From NCBI GenBank assembly GCA_030627725.1, contig DAOVSZ010000076.1, positions 1 to 9,781 of the forward strand: a DNA stretch of 9,781 nucleotides, written 5' to 3'. The notes beneath the pieces were generated by a model. That model did not search any database. It was not told where the DNA came from and was given only the letters and a program-made list of their open reading frames with translations. The position numbers and the translations under genes are program-made. The DNA is from Desulfobulbaceae bacterium. Lineage in GTDB: Bacteria > Desulfobacterota > Desulfobulbia > Desulfobulbales > DAOVSZ01. Positions 5,506 to 9,781 of this stretch are shown one piece after another (the first letter of the stretch is position 1; each line of letters begins with the position of its first letter).

Positions 5506-5607
5506 TCAGCAGAAGCCCCCCTTCTGCCTGGGGGCGATATAGACCCCGATAGCCACCCAGCAGAGGAGCATTACAACCAGCTTGACAATGTCCTGCCAAT
5601 TTTCCAT
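5506..5607 (-). CDS. Small single-span membrane protein (33 aa)
   Basis: This is a short reading frame I found by eye. ATG 5607-5605 opens 33 codons ending in TGA 5508-5506. The peptide begins MENWQDIVK, has one hydrophobic segment (about residues 8-25, LVVMLLCWVAIGVYIAP), and ends in a short basic, Gly-rich tail, RQKGGFC. Charge distribution suggests N-out or C-in topology with the basic tail in the cytoplasm. It starts 22 nt after the TPR-porin stop on the same strand, with AGG 7 nt before the ATG, so it is probably co-translated from the same mRNA. I know no family for it. Small membrane peptides often attach to envelope or synthase complexes, but a role in export here is only inference. 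The open frame plus clean transmembrane segment and operon position make it likelier than chance. Confidence 0.55.
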   Translation of the reverse strand: MENWQDIVKLVVMLLCWVAIGVYIAPRQKGGFC

Positions 5608-5629
5608 CCGTAAACCTGCCTCAAAAAGT

Positions 5630-8600
5630 CTACCACCTGTAAATAAGCGAAACCTCAACTCCGCGGGACCGGTATGATTTAGAGGAAGTCACCTCTGAAT
5701 TTGCGGCCAGGAGAAAATGGGGAGTCCATTCCAGAAAGATACCCCCCTTTACCGTCTGCACCGCATATCCCTCGGAATTATGTCCCAGTGAATACTCTAG
5801 AGTATAATAACTTGGAGCGCCTCTGCCAAGTACCTCTTTGGAAAGATTCTTTTTAAATGAGAGAATAAAGTTGTTCAGCCAGTAGTTTTTCGGCGCCCAG
5901 TAGAGAGGATTCACGTTTGAATAATCGCCTGAAAGAAGCAGAGCAGGAACGGATCCTTCTCGCGAATCCTTGAAATCATAAGCATATCTGAACGCAAGAG
6001 AGGTGGGTTCAGGAAATATACTATAGGAAGTCCAAAGGGTATAGCCTTCTGTCAGATAGCCGTCTGAAAAATCGGTAAAACCGAAATCCCCCCCTGCCTG
6101 CAGATTCGACAGCAGATCAACAGCAAGCCCGACCGTGACATCCTCGCGGGCTATCCCTCCTTTCAAGCTGCCGACCGTATCGTCTGTAATCTCCCGAACA
6201 AAGGACACATGACTCTCCATCCGGTCACCAATTTCACCGTTTACGGAACAGCTGAAAAGACCGACACGTGAGTCATCGATATCCAGTTTTTCAAATCCAC
6301 CTCCCGTCTGAACGGTCATCCCTTCAAAAAGAGTTGTCCTGTACGACACGAAGGCCCTCTTGGACCGGAATTCATCAGTTTCATCCTCGGTAGAACGATA
6401 TTTGATAGTAGAGGCCGATATATCGATTTCATGCTTCGGCTTGGGAGCAAACCAGAATGAAAAGCTCTGCCATTCCTTTTTCACGGCCTTAAGCTCATCC
6501 CACCCTTCTTCGGACCTGTTGCCGTATCCTGCCGTCAAGCGGGGCTGAAGTTTCAGACGATTCCGCAGGTCTGCTTCATGGAGACCAGGAAAATCCGGGT
6601 TGCGCACGGCGATCTCCTCATACTGCCCAGCCTCTTCACCCAACCTACCCAGACGGCTGTAGATACCGGCAAGGTCAAAACGTAACGATTCCTCATCAGG
6701 ATGCTTCCTGATCAGCCCATTGTATTGCCTTGCCGCCTGTTGGTACTCACGTCGTTTTACAGATCTTCTGGCTGCCAGTTCGTTTGAAAATCTTTTCTGC
6801 CACATGTAATCGGCAAATAAAGAGGCTGCCACCACATTCAAACCTCGTTGGTTTTCATCTTCAGCCGCCACGGCATGCGAGGGAGACATGACCTGATCGA
6901 GAAACGGGACCGGTTCTTTCCTGGAAAAAGTAATTTTCTCCAAAAAGGTCCTTTTTCGAGGCGCCGGAACAGTCAGCAAGCCCCGCTCTTTGCTCTTGTT
7001 CTCAAAAATTTCATCAATCGAGGGGTGGAGAAACCGCTGGTATACTTCAATCGCTTCCTGCCACCTGTTTTTCGCCCATAAAACTCGTGCCTTGATCAGC
7101 AACAGATCAGGGCGGTCAGGAAAGCGGGCAAGCATATCGTCGGTCAGGGCCATGGCCTCTTCATACCTGCCTGTTCTGAAAAGCAGCCTGTTTCGCCGCA
7201 ATGAGGCAAGGCTGTCTGATGTATGTCCCGGCATTTCAACCGAAAGAATATTCAAGGCCTCCGCAACCTGCCCGGTATACTCCTTCGCCTCGGCCAGAAG
7301 CAGCCATGCCTTGTGCGAGTCAGGCAATTCTCGACTTACACCATGTGCCGCGTCAATCACCTCTTCAAACATCAGATACTTTCTATACAACAAAGCTGTC
7401 CGCAGTCTCAGGGCCGGATCCTCTTCAGCAAGAGATAACACCTTTTGCTCTATCTCTTCTTTCTTCTCGGTTTCACCGGTAAGACCATAGATATGCTGCA
7501 GCAAGACCAGAGGTGCGACCGGGTCAGCGCCTGCATGCAGAAGAGTAAAACACAGCTCTTCAGCTGTTGAATACTCCCCTGCGGCAAGAAAAAAACGGCC
7601 TAATGCAAGGACATCTTCCCATAACCGGCCGGCAGAAAAAATGTCGGGACCAGACTTTTCAAGACCCTGCAGCAACTCATGGTGAAGACTGTTGGCCAGC
7701 CTCATACTGCTCTTCCATTCCTCCCGGGCCAGATGGAACCTGGCCCGCATCAATCGGATGTCTTGACCATCAACCTCCTTATCCGCATGATGCGGATGTT
7801 GCATCCTTTCCTGATCTCCCGACATTTCCACACTCTCAAGCCAGACAGCAGCTCCTGAAAGGTCGCCGGACGTAAGGGCATGATCATAAAGGCGGACAAG
7901 GACAGGAAGAGCAAAAGAGGTTGTATTGTCTATACGTAAGGCAACCCTGAGCGCCTGCTCTGCTTCAAAAGGTTGATCTGCGTCGCTATAGAGCTCCGCC
8001 ATTGCCAAGAGGGCGTTTCTGGCGGTTCTCTTTTCCACGTCGGTCAGCGAGTTTCGATCTCCGGCCAGACTTTTGGCAAGGATATTGGTATAAACGTGCA
8101 AAGCATCGGCATAGGCGCCGCATTCTCTATACGCATCAGCTACAGTGAGCATAAATGCCCCATCACTGGCAGACGGTCTTTCAGCCTGGATCCTGTCAAG
8201 ATAGGCGCGCACCATATCAAGCCGGCCAAGCCTTCCAGCCAGACGAAGGCTGCGGACCATCTTTTCATAGCGCAACTCGGTCGCTCCGGACGAATGAGCA
8301 AGAAATAATTCGTAATCCTTGAGCGCCGCTGATTCCATTCCAAACTTTTCAAAGAGAGCGGCACGCCTCTGCAGAAGATCCGGATCTTCCAGACCTGCAC
8401 CGGCAACTTTCATCAAAAGGGCTCGGCTCTTCTCCCTTTCTCTCATATCAAAAAAAACATCCGCAAGGCGCAGCAGAATCTCTTTGTTTTCCGGATTCAG
8501 GGCCTGCAATGCCAGCAGCACCTCTAATAACTCCTGCTTCCGCCCTAACCGTCCCATCAGATCAGCCATGGCCTGATAGACATCAAGACGGTTAGGAGCT

Positions 8601-9781
8601 ACCTGCGACAGATGTTTCCACATTGTCAGGGCGCCTTCGTTCTCGCCGATTTCAAGCAGGTCTCTGGCCAAAATTTCTAATATTTCCGGATCGTTCGGAG
8701 TACTCTCCAAAAGACGTCTGTACAGAGGAATTGCCTCGTGGTAACGACCGGCAGCGTCATACAGCCGGGCCGCCTGCCTGAGACTGTCCGATTCAGGCCG
8801 TGTCTCAATGGAAAAATATCTCTCCAGCGCCGCCAGAGTCTCAATCGGTTTGCCGAGAGCTGCATGAATCTCAATTAATGATTTCAGCGCCTTTTTATCA
8901 TCGTTTTTTCTGTCGAGATACTGCTGCACATAATACAGGGCTTCCTCATATCTCTCTGCCGTTATATATGCCTGGCTTATGCGCCGAAGGAGAGAAAGGT
9001 CTCCGGGACTTTTTGTATACAGGAACAACAGATGGGTAAGGGCATCGTTCAGCCGGCCTTCATTCTCAAAATAACGAGCCAGCTCCGTATGCGCCTCAAA
9101 AGAGGCCGGATTCTTTTTCATAACCCGCTGCCAGTATGGAACAGCCAGATTGTCCAGCCTCAATTTCGTGAGTGTTCCGGCAGCCCTTAAAATGACCTCA
9201 AGCCCTGCCCCATCCCGGTCTGCAACGGCCATGACATGCGGACGGGCGATATCATACTGTTCGAGTATGTACGCGGTTTCAGCAAACACCTCCCTCACCT
9301 TCTGATCATCAGGCTTTTGTTCATACAACTTCTGTAAGAGTGGCAAGGCCTCCTCTCTTCTCTCCAGCCTGACGAGGTCAGCTGCAAGATTCTCAAGCAA
9401 CAGCAGGTTCCGACGATCTTTTTCATACACTTTGTAAAAAAGGTCCACAGCCCGGCTGTAGTGTCCCTTCTCATGCATCAACTGCCCAAGCGCCTCGACA
9501 TATTCAATCTGCTCCGGATGTTCCTCAACCAGCTTCTCCAGTACCACAGCGGCCCTCTCAACCTCCTTCTGCTCCAGAAGAATCCTGGCAAACTCCCATT
9601 GGGCCTCCGTCAGGTTCTTTTTTAACGAAAAAAGCTTTTCATACTGGCGTGCAGCCTGCTCAAAGGCGTTCATTCTTGCCAGACGCCGGGCCTCATCCCA
9701 CGCCGACTTCCACTCTGGAATGATCTGGTTTTTCTGTATTATTTCTCGAGAAGGAACAACCGGGGCATGCTGCTTGGAAGG
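5630..9781 (-). CDS. TPR-repeat outer-membrane beta-barrel protein, probable exopolysaccharide export porin (5' partial)
   Basis: The frame is open to the right edge: 36 codons precede the first internal Met (9673), so the true start and any signal peptide lie outside. Visible length is 1,383 residues. Counting from that Met, residues 1-885 and about 965-1035 are tandem TPR units (for example AARQYEKLF, AIPLYRRLLESTPNDPEIL, AIEVYQRFL). A basic, low-repeat linker spans about 885-945. From about 1045 to 1347 alternating strands dominate, with NPLYWAPKNYW (1255-1265), and the protein ends in SLIYRW; a terminal aromatic residue is the usual mark of an outer-membrane barrel. A periplasmic TPR superhelix followed by a C-terminal barrel is the plan of PelB, BcsC and PgaA, which pass polysaccharide through the outer membrane. 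The size suits PelB best, but no Pel gene is visible, so the polymer is unknown. A 33-residue membrane peptide follows. Confidence 0.85.
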   Translation of the reverse strand, partial: PSKQHAPVVPSREIIQKNQIIPEWKSAWDEARRLARMNAFEQAARQYEKLFSLKKNLTEAQWEFARILLEQKEVERAAVVLEKLVEEHPEQIEYVEALGQLMHEKGHYSRAVDLFYKVYEKDRRNLLLLENLAADLVRLERREEALPLLQKLYEQKPDDQKVREVFAETAYILEQYDIARPHVMAVADRDGAGLEVILRAAGTLTKLRLDNLAVPYWQRVMKKNPASFEAHTELARYFENEGRLNDALTHLLFLYTKSPGDLSLLRRISQAYITAERYEEALYYVQQYLDRKNDDKKALKSLIEIHAALGKPIETLAALERYFSIETRPESDSLRQAARLYDAAGRYHEAIPLYRRLLESTPNDPEILEILARDLLEIGENEGALTMWKHLSQVAPNRLDVYQAMADLMGRLGRKQELLEVLLALQALNPENKEILLRLADVFFDMREREKSRALLMKVAGAGLEDPDLLQRRAALFEKFGMESAALKDYELFLAHSSGATELRYEKMVRSLRLAGRLGRLDMVRAYLDRIQAERPSASDGAFMLTVADAYRECGAYADALHVYTNILAKSLAGDRNSLTDVEKRTARNALLAMAELYSDADQPFEAEQALRVALRIDNTTSFALPVLVRLYDHALTSGDLSGAAVWLESVEMSGDQERMQHPHHADKEVDGQDIRLMRARFHLAREEWKSSMRLANSLHHELLQGLEKSGPDIFSAGRLWEDVLALGRFFLAAGEYSTAEELCFTLLHAGADPVAPLVLLQHIYGLTGETEKKEEIEQKVLSLAEEDPALRLRTALLYRKYLMFEEVIDAAHGVSRELPDSHKAWLLLAEAKEYTGQVAEALNILSVEMPGHTSDSLASLRRNRLLFRTGRYEEAMALTDDMLARFPDRPDLLLIKARVLWAKNRWQEAIEVYQRFLHPSIDEIFENKSKERGLLTVPAPRKRTFLEKITFSRKEPVPFLDQVMSPSHAVAAEDENQRGLNVVAASLFADYMWQKRFSNELAARRSVKRREYQQAARQYNGLIRKHPDEESLRFDLAGIYSRLGRLGEEAGQYEEIAVRNPDFPGLHEADLRNRLKLQPRLTAGYGNRSEEGWDELKAVKKEWQSFSFWFAPKPKHEIDISASTIKYRSTEDETDEFRSKRAFVSYRTTLFEGMTVQTGGGFEKLDIDDSRVGLFSCSVNGEIGDRMESHVSFVREITDDTVGSLKGGIAREDVTVGLAVDLLSNLQAGGDFGFTDFSDGYLTEGYTLWTSYSIFPEPTSLAFRYAYDFKDSREGSVPALLLSGDYSNVNPLYWAPKNYWLNNFILSFKKNLSKEVLGRGAPSYYTLEYSLGHNSEGYAVQTVKGGIFLEWTPHFLLAANSEVTSSKSYRSRGVEVSLIYRW

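Noticed and set aside
6990..7490. Open plus-strand frame of 166 codons opposite the TPR gene
   Set aside because: It is Ser/Arg-rich, a typical antisense shadow, with no recognisable domain and no convincing ribosome site.
1..9781. CRISPR array, tRNA, rRNA, toxin-antitoxin or defence system
   Set aside because: No spaced direct repeats, no RNA gene signatures and no defence-type protein motifs were seen on either strand.

Overview
The window looks like chromosomal DNA of a Gram-negative bacterium, most likely a Desulfobacterota (Desulfobulbales-like) lineage. This rests on general protein resemblance, moderate GC content, a TPR/outer-membrane barrel protein and a FadR-type TetR regulator. 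The taxonomic call is inference, since no rRNA or marker gene is present.

Layout. 1-755 (minus) is the N-terminal 251 codons of a GH100 alkaline/neutral invertase that runs off the left edge. 1019-1234 (plus) is a 71-residue acidic hypothetical protein. 1251-3731 (minus) is a two-gene unit: a purD-purE fusion followed by the tRNA t6A gene tsaC. 4091-4675 (plus) is a FadR-like TetR repressor, with a clear sigma70-type promoter and a palindromic operator directly in front. 4694-5170 (minus) is greA. 5506-9781 (minus) is the 3' end of an operon: a giant TPR outer-membrane beta-barrel protein whose start lies beyond the right edge, then a 33-residue single-span membrane peptide.

Most notable is a small mobile repeat family. 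Two elements of exactly 153 bp (3764-3916 and 5237-5389) each sit between perfect 8-bp target duplications (TAAACTTT and GATAAAAA). They start and end with GTAAC.../...GTTAC, which fits non-autonomous derivatives of the IS66 family. Each contains a roughly 108-nt imperfect hairpin. The hairpin sequences have diverged, but at least six base pairs changed on both sides so that pairing was kept. A third, solo end is at 895-913. In all three cases the same end faces a downstream gene start: purDE, greA and the small plus-strand gene.

The genes are mainly housekeeping (purine synthesis, tRNA modification, transcript cleavage), plus sucrose cleavage, fatty-acid-responsive regulation and probable exopolysaccharide export. 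I see no defence system, CRISPR array, tRNA or rRNA. The best candidates for new biology are the covarying hairpin element, the PurD-PurE fusion and the small membrane peptide behind the TPR porin.
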